DNA from: Phoebastria nigripes
Lineage: Eukaryota; Chordata; Aves; Procellariiformes; Diomedeidae
NCBI GenBank assembly: GCA_035582835.1
Contig: JAYKAV010000023.1
Location: 1,142,357 to 1,206,356, forward strand
DNA: 64,000 nt
Direction of reading: 5' to 3'
The position numbers and the translations under genes are program-made. The notes beneath the pieces were generated by a model, which did not search any database, was not told the origin of the DNA, and worked only from the letters and a program-made list of their open reading frames with translations. Of this stretch, positions 12,017-27,000 are shown piece by piece. Positions within the stretch are counted from its first letter, which is position 1. Every line of letters starts with the position of its first letter.

Positions 12017-15000
12017 GTGAGTGAGGCCGCGGTGGAGGTGTAGGTGCGGGCAGCCGTGCCGCCGGCGGGCAGGGCAGGGCGGGCGGCTGCTGGGCGCTTG
12101 GGTCGGGGGCAGANGGGATGGGTGGGCGCGGACTTTAACGCGTGTCGGTAAAACCAGCCTTGTCCCCTTTTGAATCGCCGTGCTGGGTCCGGTAGAGGAC
12201 CAGCTTCCCGGGAAGGGGATCCCCTTTGTGTGAGGCGGGGCGGGGCGGCGAGACCCCGCCGGGGGTGGAAGGCGGCGGCACAGACCGGCCGGCGGCACAG
12301 GCCCACCCGGGGGCTCGGGCTGTTTTAGCGTGGAGGCTGCTAGCTGAGAGCCGACGGGTGTGCTTACGGCCGGCCGTCTCCCATCCCGTGCAAAGCTGCT
12401 AGCCATCGAGCAAGAGTCGAACAGTCTGGTGTCTGCTGCTCTGTCACCTAGCATGAATATTTCATGTTCGACTTCCTCGGAGAGTGGTTACCTTTAAGCA
12501 ATCAGGGCCAAAACAAGATGACCTTGATAGAGCAGTTTGTGTATTGTGGGTTCAATTCTGCCGTGCCTTTGGTCCCCGGGGAGGCTCGGTGCGTGTGTGA
12601 AGTCGCACAGCCCTCTCCCGGTTAGCACAGTTGATCTTTTAGCACTTTCCCTGTATTCTGGTGGGTTATTTGTGTTTCTCCGTAGAGATGGTTTAGGATC
12701 CCTTTGCAGGTTAGCTTCTCTTGAAGAATTGCGGAGGATCACCGCAAGTTGAGCTTCTTGCATCTCAACTGCAAAGCTGTCGGGTTCCACCCAGAATTAA
12801 ACTTGGTTTTGGGGGTGTGTGTTTCTGTGGGGTTTTTTGTTTGGTTGGTTTGGGTTTTTTAAATCTGTGCTTTAATCTACAGCACACTCTCTTAGAACAT
12901 CTTCAAACCCTAGTTCAGCTATTGTGGCTGAATGCTGAATAGGTTAAGACGAAACCTGGAAGAAAGCCTAAGTGATCTCAGTGATAAGGATGTATTCTGA
13001 ATTGTAAATGATCAGCTCATTCTAAATTGATCCTAAAATTAACTTGCAACCGTATCAGGTTAGTAACCCCTAATTACAGCACGGGATTTAAATAGGTGCT
13101 GAATTATTTGTACCTGTGAGAGATTTGAGTCTGGTTTTCAAAAAAAAAAAAAAAAAAAGAAAAAGCTTAAAATGAGCTATTGTGTGGTTCAGCCTATTGC
13201 AGTATGCCTGTATGTGCAAATACTACTACTTGCTCAGTCAGCAGATACTCTTAATATGAGTTTGTGGGGGCTTCAGTCTGCTTCATTGCTGTATCATACA
13301 TTGTGCTCTGTTCAAAATTGCATTCTCTTCTTACTGGAATAAAAGATCATTTTCAGGAGCTTTTGTCTTCTGTGAATTTTGTGCGGTTTTTTGGTTTTGT
13401 TTTGTTGGGTTTTTTTGGGGGTGGAGTGGGGGTTTTTTGTTTAATGTTTAATTTTCCCTAATTAAAAAACAGTGTCGTAGATAACGACTGTCACCAACAG
13501 AGATTTTTATTCTTTTTTGGCTATCACTGAAAAGGATGAAATTACTACAAAGGACTCATACTTTATAATCTGATAAAATGTGCCACTCCCATTTTTGTGC
13601 TGGTCTGGCTTCTTTACCGTAGGGTAGTGCTGAGTAAAACACGTCGGTGAATACTTGCTGAAATGCAGGGTGGGCTTTTGCTCTTTAAGAGNTTTGAATA
13701 ACTGAACTAATATGCCAATACTGTAACTAGCCACCCATATTCCAAAATAAAACATTCCTTAACCAAGAAATTCTTGGAAGAATGCTATGCGTAGTGCTGG
13801 TCTGGAAAACTTTGTGCTTAGCTGAATGAGATTTCAAAATTAATTCTACTATGGAATAAAATCCCCATTGCAGCCCAGTGTGTGCAGTTTTTCTCACCTT
13901 CCAAAAGCAATTTTGCTCTGCAGTTGGCTTTCAATGAAAGATGACCCGGAAAATAATTTTCGTAAGCCAAAATTAAGCAGCTTTTCTGGAACTTCTACTG
14001 TAATAAGCATTGGGAGTGTGTGTTTTAATGTCAAGTTCTGTGATGCTTTAGGGAGATCAACAGATGATGATTTCTGCATATTAGCAGTTTCTTGTGGATG
14101 CTGGATGGTTTTTCTTTGCTAGTAGTGTCTCAAAGGAGTAAAAATGTTAAGATTTAGGGACATGGTTCACCTTGACCGTGGAAGCAGTAATAGAGGTTAA
14201 TATTTGACTATGTTAATTTGTGAAAAATCCTTAATAAAAAAATCAGTCTTCTAGTAGAAACTGGGAGAAAGAATACCCATTTTCTTCACTCCTGTCAGCA
14301 CAGTGGATATACTCCGCAGTTGATGGTGCAGCTGAAGCACGTTATGATGGTGCACTCATACACTGGTCTCTATCAGCTGCTTGCAAGGAGTTATTAATGC
14401 AAGAATAATGTCTTAGCTTTCTGAATATGCTGTCGATCACAATACCTTTTCTATTCTATTTCTTTGCTTATTTTCTCACTGGAGGTTTTTTTTTTTTTTA
14501 GTGAACAGCTTTGTGAGCATGAGCACTATCCCTTTACTAAACAAAGCCAAGTACTATTCAGTAGTTGAAATACATTTTTCTTGGTTCTTTTCCTTGTTTT
14601 CAAACTGATGTCATGCATAGCAGTATTAACTGGTATTAATGAGCCAGACATTCCAAATTCATGACAATGTTTCCGTCACAGCAATGCAGGCATCATAGGA
14701 TTGGTTGTTGAGACAGTTACCAGTTAACAAACAAGGAAAAAGAGGGTTTTTCTGTGTCCGGAGAGCTTCACAGACCTGCACCCGTGAGTCCTACAGAACT
14801 AGCTTGAACTAGAATTGAATTGTACGACACAGAGTAGAAAACCACAGCTGTGTTGCTCTGCATTCATGTGTGTTTTTCATCCATCCTTGTTTTTTAAGGT
14901 GGGGCTGGAAGAGAAGGCCTTTCTGGAAGTGGTAGGGATCTCATTTTAGTTTCTGAATGATCCAGGCTGTTCTGATTATGTTGGAAAGGTTGGATCTATT

Positions 15001-18000
15001 GCCTAAGGAAGTTTTGACATAATTGACAGGTTAGGTTGAGAGAAAGGAATCAGTACCATTTGAGGAGCTGTTTGTGCTAACGAGAGAAAGTCCATGGCTG
15101 GAACACTGTTCATAGTGCTCATGTATGATGATTAGTTTTCACGGTATAGTTTCCTTTTTTTAAATTTTAATAGAAATGGTATAAACAAGCTACACATGAA
15201 AGCAGGTGGTTTTTGGACGTGGCAAAATTCATTACGAAGTTGAATGTAAAAGTATCTNTAATGTGGATTTGGTTTTTCTGTAGGACTGTTTGACCGTGTT
15301 TGTTGTTTGTATATCACTGATACTTTGAATAGTTAATGTTTGCTGTAGTACATCAAGCTTTGGAGTAGATGGGAGTTGTGTAAAGGTTGTTTTATCCCAT
15401 TAGGTCATGTTTTTGGTACATTTTCTTCCAAAACAGTGTTTGTAGGAAAAATAAAAATAGCATGTAATGCCAAGTCCTCTAATGTAGATCATAGTGATAC
15501 AGTAATTAAGGGTGGAAGGACCTTTGAGGGGCTAACTCCCTTCTCAGAGCAGAGTCTGCTTAGACCAGGTTTCCAGGGCTCATCCACCTGAGCTTTGAAT
15601 GCCTTCAAGGTCAGAGGTTCCACCACATCTCAGGAAACTTGTCCCAGTGTTTGACTACCTTCCTAGTGTTGTTTTTTTTTTTTTCCCTAAGACCAGAATT
15701 CCCTTTGTAGCAGTTTGTGCCTGTTGTCTTCATGTTCTTTACACAAGCACCTCAGAGACTCGTACTCAGCCTTCACCGTGCTGTTATTGCTGTCTACCAA
15801 AGATCCTTGCAAAGCCTTCTCCTCCGAAGGCTGAACAAGCCCAGTTCTCTCAACCTCTCTTAGTGTGTCACTTGCTCCAGACCCCAGTCATCTCGGTGCC
15901 TCTTTGCTAGTCTTGCTGCAGTGTGTCAGTGCCTATATTACAAACACAAGTTAATATGTTATGCTCTGTTATGATTTAGGATTGTTGTGCTTCAAGGCGT
16001 CATAACAAGTGTGGGGTTTCTGTCTAACCATGATTTTAACCTTTTTTTTTTTGCCATCGTTGAACTGTTGCATCTGAAAATAGCTTGGGTAGGAGAAATC
16101 TTACGATGAGATTTTAAGACAAGGAGCTTGTGGTTGTTTTTGGCTTCAATTTCAAAACCATGTAAATCAAAACAAAAATATTTTAAATAGGTCTTATTTT
16201 ATACCTCTGATAGTATCTGCTGTTTGTAAGCTCATTCTTAGCAGTACTTTGTAAAAGCAGACTTCCAGTCAGAGGAACTTAAGATGTTTCTACAAATAGA
16301 AGGAATGGAAAAAACCATCAAAACTCACTCCCGAACATAAATTTTAACATTTTTTTCAAGTCTGAGCTTGCTCTAGTTGGAAAGCTTTAAAGGGACTGCA
16401 GTTGGGCAGAGATGTGAAAGCGTTATCTTGAAGACTTTTGTAGACCCTGTTTAAATTCTCATGTGCATCATCTTGGTGTTCTTCTCTCTTTTAACTTGCC
16501 CTGTCTTTTGCTTCTCTAGGAATATGAAGAAAAAGCTGGACGAGCTCACAGACCACTCTCTCCTAAACAGAATGTGAGGAAGAATCTTGATTTTGAACCA
16601 CTCTCCACTACAGCACTTATTTTAGAGGACAGACCAGCGTAAGTTTTGGGAAGTACCACAGTGAGGGTCCCTTCAAAATTAGGCTAGCGAAGCTTTTACT
16701 CTTTGTATTTGATTACTCTAACTTAAACATGATTTAAAATTTAAAGTAGAAATTTTTTTCAGGCTAGTGAATATGAAAGTTGGATGATTATGAGAAAAAT
16801 TATTCAAACAAAAGTAACCTTATTTTATAATAAAAGCAATGGCTTTGTATGGAAGGAGGTAATTAGGAGAGCAGAGCTCTAGTTCTGAGTAATTCTAGCT
16901 TCTAAACATGAATAAGGGATTTTTATTTTCCCTGAGAGAACATAAGCATAAAAATAAAGCTGGTATATGCTAAAGAAATTGAGAAGCAAGGATACAGTGT
17001 CCTGTTTACACAGAGAAAGACCACACCTCCATAAATAATGAAACAATATAATGATTGTTCTGCAGTGGGTTCAGCATTGCATTTTAAAGGTTGTCAAGTA
17101 CTTGATAAGTTGTTTCATGTGTCTGTTACTGCAAGGAGATTCTTGCATATGCAGACTAACTCCGTAACAATTTACTGGCAGCTGCTCTACCATGGTTTGC
17201 TCCTGAATTACACAAATTCAGTCATGCTTAGTCAATTTATGAACGGTACCCAGCTTTACAGGCATGGCGTCTGCATTTTTAATATAGCTGTGCATTGGTG
17301 TAAAGAACTGGCATAACATAGGTCTGTGTTTTCATCAACAAATCTGTATGAAGAATGCTCATATCAAAGTAGTCTAGTTGTAGGGTCATTTAAGACACTT
17401 TTTGGCTTGACTGGTAGGCTACGTGACAAGACTTCTTGGGGACATATAGAACCGTGTAAGAGTGATTATTTGTTATAGCAGGTTTTACTGTGTACAGCTG
17501 GAAACAATACATACTAGCTTATTTGTTGTATTTAAAACCTGTCTGTTAAAAATCATTCTTTATGTGAGATTATCTGAACACTGTACTTCTCAGATTTATT
17601 TAATTAGTGATACATTACAGGATAACATTCAGATTTTACTTTCTTTCCTACTGTTGATAGACTGAGGAACTCCTAGCAGAAAAGGTATTTTTAAGATTCT
17701 AGAAAATTGAATCATCATTTCTTTTGTCTAGTAGGGAAAACTGCTCTGGACAGCAGTGCTGTCCTCTGATGAATCTTTCTAAAGAATCTTTTTTAATTGT
17801 TTACTTACAGTTTGCATACTATTTTTTTTTTACCTATTAGGCTTTAAGTAATTTCTTTTTGATTTCCTATGACAAAAAGATTTAAGACTTCCAGAAGAAA
17901 AATGCAGTGAGATTTTCTCCGAAATGGCTGCTCTTGATTTTACATTCACTTGTAGGGTTTAGGTAAAACTTTCTAGGAAAAATCAATAAATATTCCATAG

Positions 18001-20990
18001 TCCCTCTAGCTTTAACTGGAAAAATCTTAATACTAATATTAAACTAAGATAGACACTAAACATCATCTCACATGTATGGTGATGTCGTTAAGAGATAGGA
18101 CAAGTAATTTAAGTGGTGGAATTTAAGTTAGCAGAACTTGCATTGTTACATCTGGTTTTCCTTTCCAAACTTTCCCTAACTTCCACCATTTCTAAAGACT
18201 TGGGTTTAAAAAAGATGCTGGTCAATTTACATAAATGAAACTGGAAGAGAGTAGATTGCTCTCAGTGGTTAACAATGACACTAATGTGAAAATCCACTTT
18301 TCTTGTTCTTGTAACAATCTTGATTTTAAAAAATATTCATAGGCATGTATCGCATGGCTATGCATAACTTATAGGTCATAAGATTATGTAAATAGTAAAG
18401 CTTACTACTGTTAATGGTGACTGTTGATGGCTAGCAGCTGCCTTATGTGTGACACCTTACAGGAATGTGAAAGTGAATTTTTGCATATCTTTTTTATTAA
18501 CCAAAGATATAAACTGTCCTAGGAATACAGTACAGTGTTCTACAATAGAGAAGAACAATACTTAGTCATTTCCTGTTCTGATGTTTTGGTGATCCTGTAG
18601 TTGTATGAGATACATAGTGGTTATGTTAATTACAAATATGATTAGCTTAAAGTTAATGTGGTCTGACATATGAGCATGTGTATTTCTATGGCAGAGATGT
18701 TACCAGTCCAGGCTTTAATCACAAATCAAAATGGCTGTGTTGGTATTGATAAATGGAGAATATAGAGGATGACTGCAGTGCCACTTGTTGCTGTAGAAGT
18801 GAGGGGGAGGAGTTAAGCCTTTAAAACAGAAAAGGGGTCTCAGAGAGCAGAGGGGAAAAAGGAAGCTGGTATAGGGAGTCGTTACTGCATGGGTAAAGAA
18901 AGTTGTGGATGTAACTCTTAAATGAGGTGCACAGTAAGAGAGAGTATGGTCTTGTATCTTATCTGTAGAGATCAGTTTAAATCAAAACTACCATCTTGGT
19001 ATATACCAGTATATTCCCTTTATTTATGAAGATCAGCCTGTGGGTTCAGTTGGTTTAATAATAAAAACGCTGAAATTACCAAACATAAGGAAATTACTCA
19101 GCATATTTTGTGTATAAAAGTAGTCGTAGCTGGTCAGTGTTCTTTCCTTCTCTTATGCTGACTCTGGAAAAAAAAAAAAAAAAAAAAATTCTTTCCAAGG
19201 ATCTGTTGCTCTACTCTTTGATCAAATATTTTGACAAGAAGCAGTAGATGCTTTTCTTTTAGAAGTGTCTAGAATTTTCTTTAGACAGACTTGCCAACTT
19301 TAAATACTGATTATTATTATTTTTTAAATTTAAGGAACCTCCCTGCAAAACCAGCAGAAGAAGCTCAGAAACACAGACAACAGTACGAAGAAATGGTGGT
19401 TCAAGCAAAAAAAAGAGGTGATGGAATTTCTTGTCTTCAGAGGAGAGAAGTAAAGTTAAGGGGTATTTCTAAACCTGAAATGCACTTGTGTCAGTCTGTT
19501 GCTCTATAACATGAGGTATCTGTACCTCAGAAAAGAAGAATCAATCCAGAGAAGAGAGAGGGACAACGGTAGTTTCATTAAAAAGCCCCATGCCAAGCTG
19601 AAAAAGAAGACAATCCTAGAATCCAGCAGGAAAGAATTTTTTAATTTGTAACTCTTAAATGATTGAGTGGCATCTGTTTGTGGGTTTAAAAACTTACTAA
19701 TATACTGAAGTAGATTATCAGTCAAATTAGTGAAGACTAGACTTATTTAGATAACTACAGGATATTTGATAGTGTCATGTTGGGAATAACCTGTTGAGGC
19801 TGTAGTACATAAATACATAATTTTCCACATAGGAAAATGTATGTAGTTATGTTCATTTGATAATCTGTCTCCCACTTAAAATTTACAGCTTTCCCAAGGT
19901 TTTGCTTGTAATTTCTTGTCTGTCACTGTTCACAGAAGCATCTCAGCAACACTGTGCCATGCACATCAGGTAGCGCTGACAGTCGTAGTTTCCTTCTGCT
20001 GATATTTTTGACCATCTGGGTTTTCTAATAAAAACAAGCATTGCAATAATAGGAAATCTGGGCTCGTCGAAGTTTTGTGTCCAGTGACAGCTACTGGAAA
20101 TATTTTTTTTCCAGCTGGCCAGACCCCTGAGCCATATGAAACAGTGGAAGGGTGATATGAACACAGGACTTGCTTGCTTTCTACAGTTGACATATTAATA
20201 AAAGTATCCTCTTGTGGTTTTGAACATCATACACCTACCAGTGAAGTTCTAGCTTCATGTGACTTCCATGTTAGTATATCCCCCTAATGTGTAGTAGTCC
20301 AAAGGAGTTTCTCTGTTCTTTCTTTGCACGTAGGGTAGATGGTTTGGGAGAAATGGGATGATGCTCAAGTTAGGCAATGGGCCAGGTCCTTGTGCTGTCT
20401 TCACTGGACTGGAGTATGTCCTTCTGTCCAGATAAATACCCTGACAAACCCGTTTTCCCAAACTCGAGATGAACAGCTTTGCAGAGTGATGTATTGCGTA
20501 GAGGTCAGGAAATCAAAGAGTGTAAACACCCTCTTTTTGTTTAGAGAAAAATTGAAAGCCTGCATTTAGGCAGGCTTGCAGAGAGCTCGTATCAAAGCTG
20601 AAAATATTAGGAGGCAGTTGGTATGGTTCTGCTCAGGCACAGCTTCTGTTGGCCTTTAAAGTGGACCCATCAGGTTGCGTGTGTTCATTCCAAAGACCTT
20701 GTTCATGGTACTGCTGTTCTTCAGTTAGTTTTCCTTGCCAGGTCAGTACCTTCCTATACTGTAGACAGTGTGTGTGTGTGCACATACATGTCCTGTATTT
20801 CCACTGTGCTGCTATAGAGTGTCTGCCTGCATTTGTTAAATTGCATGTCTGACAAATCTGCCCGTGGAAAAAATAGTAGTTGATGATGCAAGAAGAAATA
20901 CTGAGTAATAATGCAAAAATGTAAAATATGTTTAAACTAAATATGAAAGGTGTTTTCTTTTTAATGAACTGAAGGTTTCCGGTGTATATA

Positions 20991-21021
<31 letters not shown>

Positions 21022-24000
21022 TTGTGATGTATGACATTTAGATTAACCATAAGCTAAGTAGCATAAAAAATGTGGCTCTTGTGATTTCCTGACAGTATAT
21101 GTAAATTATAATTTACAAAGACCAACACGTAAGAGTGAAAACAAAATACAAAATTTGTATTATTTTAGCCTGTATTTTTGAGTCTGCCATAAAAAAAGGA
21201 CTGGGGCCTTATTAGGAAGTACTCTGACCTGTCCTACTAGGTGGGGCTGTTGGCTGTCAGAGGTGCTAATTCAAAGTTACTAATGTGGTTAGATTTGAAG
21301 GGTCAAAGAAGCCGTATATTGTCCAACTCCCTTTGTCCCATCCATCAAAAATGAGCATTATGCGTAGTTCCACTTTTTTCTTTATTCACATTTGGCATCA
21401 CTGCTTAGCTTCCTGTATGTCTGGGAAATTTTTAGAATTTGAACATTCCACTGTACATTTAGGTGAATATAGTGTGCTTTTACATGGCTATGTAGCCATG
21501 AATAGCTAACTCTGAATTTTTGGTTTCTGGTTTTATTAACGTAAAAAGGAAATTGCTTTTCTGCAGAGCTTAAAGAAGCCCAGAAGAGAAAGAAACAACT
21601 GGAAGAACGCTGTAAACTGGAAGACAGCATCGGCAGTGCTGTTTTAACTTGGAACAATGAAATCTTGCCCAACTGGGAAACTATGTAAGACAGTATGTTA
21701 TACTAAGTTTTAATTAAAATTGCTGAGTCTGTATCCTGAAGAGAAGTTACAAAGTTAGCAAATATAATTTTAAATGGTCTTGGAAGCTTTTGTTCGAAAG
21801 TCGCTTTTGGACAGCTGCAAAGAAAATGAGCAACATATGTTTCGTTATTTCTACAAGGTGGCTGGAAGTGATGCAGTTCTTACTGTTTGTCTTTAATGGA
21901 GGTTCAGGATATTCAGAAACTGTGAAACACTTGAGAAGTGATCTGTGGTAGAGAATGTAAAAGCAGAAAGCATAATGCTTGAACACCATGCATTTATCAG
22001 AAATGAGCTTTCCTTGACTACTTGAACTGTTGATGTTGTAATATCAGATGTAGATTGAAGTACATGTATGGTATTTGAAGCCTCTTTAATTACAGAGTGG
22101 TATACCTGCTGGGATAATCAAGTGATGGAAAAGAGAAGTAGGGAAAAAGTTATTTTAAAAAAACAGTAAGTGCTAAAAGATTTCCTACAAAGACACAGCA
22201 CAGGGAATTGGTAAGCTACCTTCACTGTCTTGTTTTTCATGGACTTTGCTAGTCATCTTAAAAAAAACAGCCCCCCCATGAATATAACCACCACCACAAC
22301 AACAACAAAAACCAACCTCCACAGCACTCAGAATTGCAATTTGCTTAATCATGGAATTCAGTTGTCCTGAGAATATATGTTAAAAATATGGATGGAATTT
22401 GTTGGAAAATGNGTTTCTGGAGAACTGAAGTAATAAATTAAGTATAAGCAAATGGCAGATTTACATGTCTGTCTGTAGTATTTGAAGGTGCATCTGTTAT
22501 GGCTGCTGTTAAAATAAGGACACTTTTTTCCTGTATTGGTTTATAAATCCAGAATATATTCCCCAATGCATTCACTATTTTACATTTTAGTTCAGAATCT
22601 GCTTTTAGGTAAATGGATTGTTGTGTTTTTTGTCACTACTACAAAGTTTCATTGGTGCTTAGGTGCTATTCTGTTCCTCCTTCTGGGCTCTCAGATTGAT
22701 GAACATCAGCTGCAGCCATTTCAAAGCCTGTGTTCTGTTAAAATGTCTTTCATGCTCCCACCTAAAAGTTGTTACTTGTTACATCTTCATGCATTTTTCT
22801 GGAGGGTTAGAGCTGCAAAGCTGGATGGGAAACTGCATGTCTCATTTGCACAACAGGGTGATGACAGAGGGGAGAGGGTAGACTTCCATAACTTGTTTCT
22901 GTATTTAATTTTACATGGAGATTTAAGTCTGTCCAGTCTTTAGCATAGGCAGTAGCATAGATGTGGATTTCATTTTCACTTGTTTATTTCTGTCCCCTAT
23001 GATTCTTGCTGGTCAAGTGTGGTTGCAGATTACGGATATTGTGATTGCAGTGCTTCTGTCAAAATAAGCCATTAACTTGGAAGGAAGTAAGCTTTCCTTT
23101 ACAGTTCAAAGCAAAATAGTACTAAAGAATGGGTATGTGCAAACCGCGTTTGACTTCTTGGCCTGTTGATGTTCATTTTGGTTTGGATCCCTTCAGCAGT
23201 GGTAGGAGGACACATTCACAATTCAACTGGCAATGAAATATTTCTTAGAATAATCCGTTTTATTTTAAATAGGTGTTGTTCCCGTAAAGTTCGAGAGCTG
23301 TGGTGGCAGGGCATCCCACCAAGTGTGAGAGGCAAAGTCTGGAGCTTGGCAATTGGCAACGAGTTAAACATCACCCATGGTGAGACTGTTGTTTTGTCTA
23401 CATTGTCTTAAAAAGAGAANTAGTAAGGGGACAGTCTTGAATTTATTATGGTGTATCAGAACCTGAGGTATGGGTGTGAGGAGATGTTATCTAGTTATGC
23501 TTTTTTTGTGGTGCTTTGACGTGTTTTTTTCAAAAATACAGTGTCTTTTAGTCTTGTAACTGCTGTAGGACTGCTGCTGTGAATTGTTTCTGATTATTGC
23601 TGTCACTGTGTCTTGCTTTGATGTTAGATGGAGATGGCCAGAATTAATGACTCAAGCTTTTTTTTCTTTTTGAAACTTAGAATTGTTGTTAAATTTTGTA
23701 ATGCCTATGAGTATGCATATAGTATGCTTCCTTTGATTTAGAGCAAGACATTAGGTTTGTGAGAGATTAAAAGACCCCTGGGAAAATTTGTACTTTTGTT
23801 TATGTGTGTGTTTGTGAAAGTAGTAGTAGTGTGCTACTTCAGAGTACAGAAAAACACAGCTCTGAAAGACTAACATATGTAATTAATTCCAACATGGAAA
23901 TGTGGTAGACTGCCTGTACACCTGCTGTATTGTGCTGCTTTTCTGTGCTTGGCTTAGTTACCTTGGATGTAGCCCTTACATGGAATTTTCTAGACTTATC

Positions 24001-27000
24001 CCAATTATCCATTCAGACTATAATTTTGAACACCAGTGCTCTGCAAGAAAAGTAAATGCTTGAACGTAAAATGCAACTTGTGCCTAGATTGCCTTTCCTT
24101 TTCACTTAATCTGAAGTTATAGGTCAGTGGAACAAGTCTTTCAGAACCATAACCTACTTAGAAATTCAACTACTGTGTTAGAGATACTGTTACTTGTAAT
24201 GAGTGGGACAGCATTGCTCGCATAGTAGGTAGTTAGTACCTGACAGTGGACATAAGCGTATACAAATAGTGGGCTTAGTTTTCTCTGTTTTTCTTTTTCC
24301 AGAACTGTATGATATTTGCCTGGCTCGTGCCAAAGAGAAATGGCGATCGCTTAGCACAGGAGGGGCTGAAGTAGAATGTGAAGGTACGCTTTTCGTGAAG
24401 GATTTATGCTGTGTTACAAAATAAGAGATTTTGTAAAATTGTTTCTTAAAATGAAATCACAGATTTTAAACAAAAAATTTCAGCTACAAAGATGCCTCTG
24501 GTAAAAAGAAAGCTTATTTTTGTGGAAGCAAGAAATAGCTGTATTCTTTCTTCTCAATGAAACTGTAGTCTCTTATAAAACACACTTGTTCATTTTTCTT
24601 TATAAACTATCTCTAGGTGCAGTTCTTATTTGATGCTAATTTGTAGGAAAACTAGGAAAGTTTGGGGATTATAATTTGAATTGCAACACTAAAATACTTT
24701 TCTGCATCTGTAGTTTTGGAATTGAAACTCAAATTATAGCAGAAAATTGCATTTTAGTCCCTTACTGCAGCTTTGAGCCCATCTCTTGGGTGTGTTTCAG
24801 AGAGCAGCAGTTTATTTTTGCAGATGAAGTGGTTTTAGATTTACTAATTGATTGGAAGAGTTGTCTGTTTTTGAGAGAGTATAAAACTATATGCAGATGC
24901 TTGAAATTGCCTTTGGTAAGGAATTATGCTGAGCAGAAAAAGGAGAACATACATACTGGCACTTATCAACAGAAAAATATTTTTGATTGGAAATCCCCTA
25001 CTTTGTTTTCTTAAGATTGTCTGCATCTTAAATAAGATGACACCTTGTACGTTTCCAGCTTCCTCTTGTACTTCATTTTCTGGAGTGTATATGCCCATGT
25101 GATTGGTGTAAGCATTGGCTAGTGATAACTCTTGTTTTTTGATTGCTCAATAAGTAGCAGTAGGTAATTCCCAACTACACTTACCAGAACAGACAAAATA
25201 CAAATAAAACTTTTTGATATCAGAAAGAAAACTAATACTTTAGAAATTTAATTTGTATGAGATCTGTTTCAGTTATGGAGAATGTATTGCAGTGTCCATG
25301 ATCTTTAACAACGCATACAAAGAGTAAATAAACATGATTTTGGAAGGAGGGCTGACAGTAGTAGAGATAGGTGGCATCCATCAAATGCTTCGCTTTAGGA
25401 CTTCTCCCTCCCACTACAACCTTTCCACAGAGACAGCTATTTCAGGAGCCACTGGGAAGCCTTGTTGAGGGCGAGGGGTCACAGGTTAACAGGCTTGTGT
25501 CTGTCTAATGATTTGTCAGCAAATAGCAGTAAAGTGCCTGGCCTGCCTTGTCCTCCGTCTTTCCCCTCCATTGCTTCGAAACACACTGAGGGTCAATGTG
25601 CATTGTAGGATTGTTTTGAGTTAGGACATACTTGCTTCTTAGCCTATGTGCTGAATTCAGGGAATTGTTCTGTCTATACCCTTATTCCCTAGCATTTGCA
25701 TCAAAATAAATGAACTGTGCAAAAGGTAACCCTTACCGGGGGGAGCAGGGGAGAAGGAAAGAGCGTACACTGATCCATGTAATAAATGCAATAACTTTGG
25801 CTTTTGTAGATGCTGGATTTTCTGCAGCTGACAGAGAAGCAAGCTTGGAGTTAATAAAACTGGATATCTCAAGAACGTTTCCTAATCTCTGTATATTCCA
25901 GCAAGTAAGCAATGTTAACTTTTGTCTTGACTTCTCAGAGAAATTGTTTACATAACCTTGCCTGTCCCTTGGTTGAAACAGCCCATTGAGTTCAAATCTG
26001 AAGGAGTAGACATCTTGAGAGGAAAAAGTTCCTCAAGATTTTGGAAAACTATAAATAATCTAGAAAAGAGTAACCTCAAGGTACTATATATTTGGAAGAG
26101 GCAAAAAACCAATCTGTTGGCTAATCATCATGATTCATCTAGCCCAGTTCATGCTGGTTTCTGTCTGATGAAGTGATGCAGGTGAGTGTTTCCAAGTCAG
26201 TGAATCAACACTGCTGGGTGGCAAATACACGGTAAGTGAGAGAGAGCACGGCTCCAGCAAGCACGATTTGGTGACCTTTTTTTGGTTCCATGCGAGACCA
26301 GTTTAACTTGCATGTTTTTGGTGTGCTTTAACGACTCATTTTGACCAGATATTTTGTCCTTCTATACACAAATTTCAGCAGCCCTGTAAAAAGTTTAGAT
26401 CGTGATAAGTCAACATTTTTGGGTGAAAAACTTTCCCTTTCTAAATTCTCAGCCAGTTACAGTACTTAGTAATGGCAGCTATTAATAGTTGGCAGTGTGA
26501 AATTCTTTTTAGCCAGACATGTAATTCTTGATATGCTCTGTGTGTGTTATGGCATATTGTTGTTGTTTTAACTATTTTCTTCATGGTTGAATTCTGCCTC
26601 TAGTCTAATAGACAATTAAGTAGTTCTCATTAGTGTTCTGCTTTCTTGGCACTGTTGTCAAAGTGCTGCTAAGCTATAAAGGAATCTCTTAGGTTTACAT
26701 TCCTCTTGTATAAGGATTTAATATGTAATTGATGTATTGGATGAACTGTATGCATTTGTAATAAATGTGGTATGGAGGGCTGTTTCATGCTTTTAAAGCC
26801 AAAATTATTTTGAAAGATTTGGGGCTGTTCAAAGCTGCATAGGGAAGTAGTGTGTCCTTCATCAGAAGTAATAGATACTGTCTGTAGCACTGAAGGGTTT
26901 TTGACGTTTGTTATATACTCAGATGTATTGTCTTGTTTTTGTTTAATTATAGGGCGGTCCTTACCATGACACGTTGCACAGTATTTTAGGAGCCTATACT

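Larger units (their letters stand above)
11590..12420 (+). promoter_or_regulatory. TBC1D14: CpG island, probable internal promoter of short TBC1D14 isoform
   Basis: Base composition changes sharply from AT-rich to very GC- and CpG-rich sequence. Tandem GC boxes (Sp1-type) are at 11854-11870, with more at 12235-12246. A 12-N assembly gap sits at 11908-11919. The island surrounds the ATG-plus-donor at 12014-12018, which fits a TATA-less CpG-island promoter whose first exon ends at 12016. No TSS can be placed from sequence alone. Long open frames here on both strands are CpG-island artefacts. Confidence 0.75.

Noticed and set aside
11521..12454. Several 100-200 codon frames on both strands at the TBC1D14 CpG island
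   Set aside because: GC-rich sequence lacks stop codons by chance; frames cross an N gap and resemble no protein. Only the ATG plus donor at 12014 joins to real exons.
15599..15910. 103-codon plus-strand frame
   Set aside because: It lies in the reverse complement of a degraded CR1 fragment.
22536..22943. 135-codon frame in TBC1D14 intron 4
   Set aside because: Hydrophobic low-information translation, no homology, no splice-site pairing; consistent with chance in AT-rich intron.
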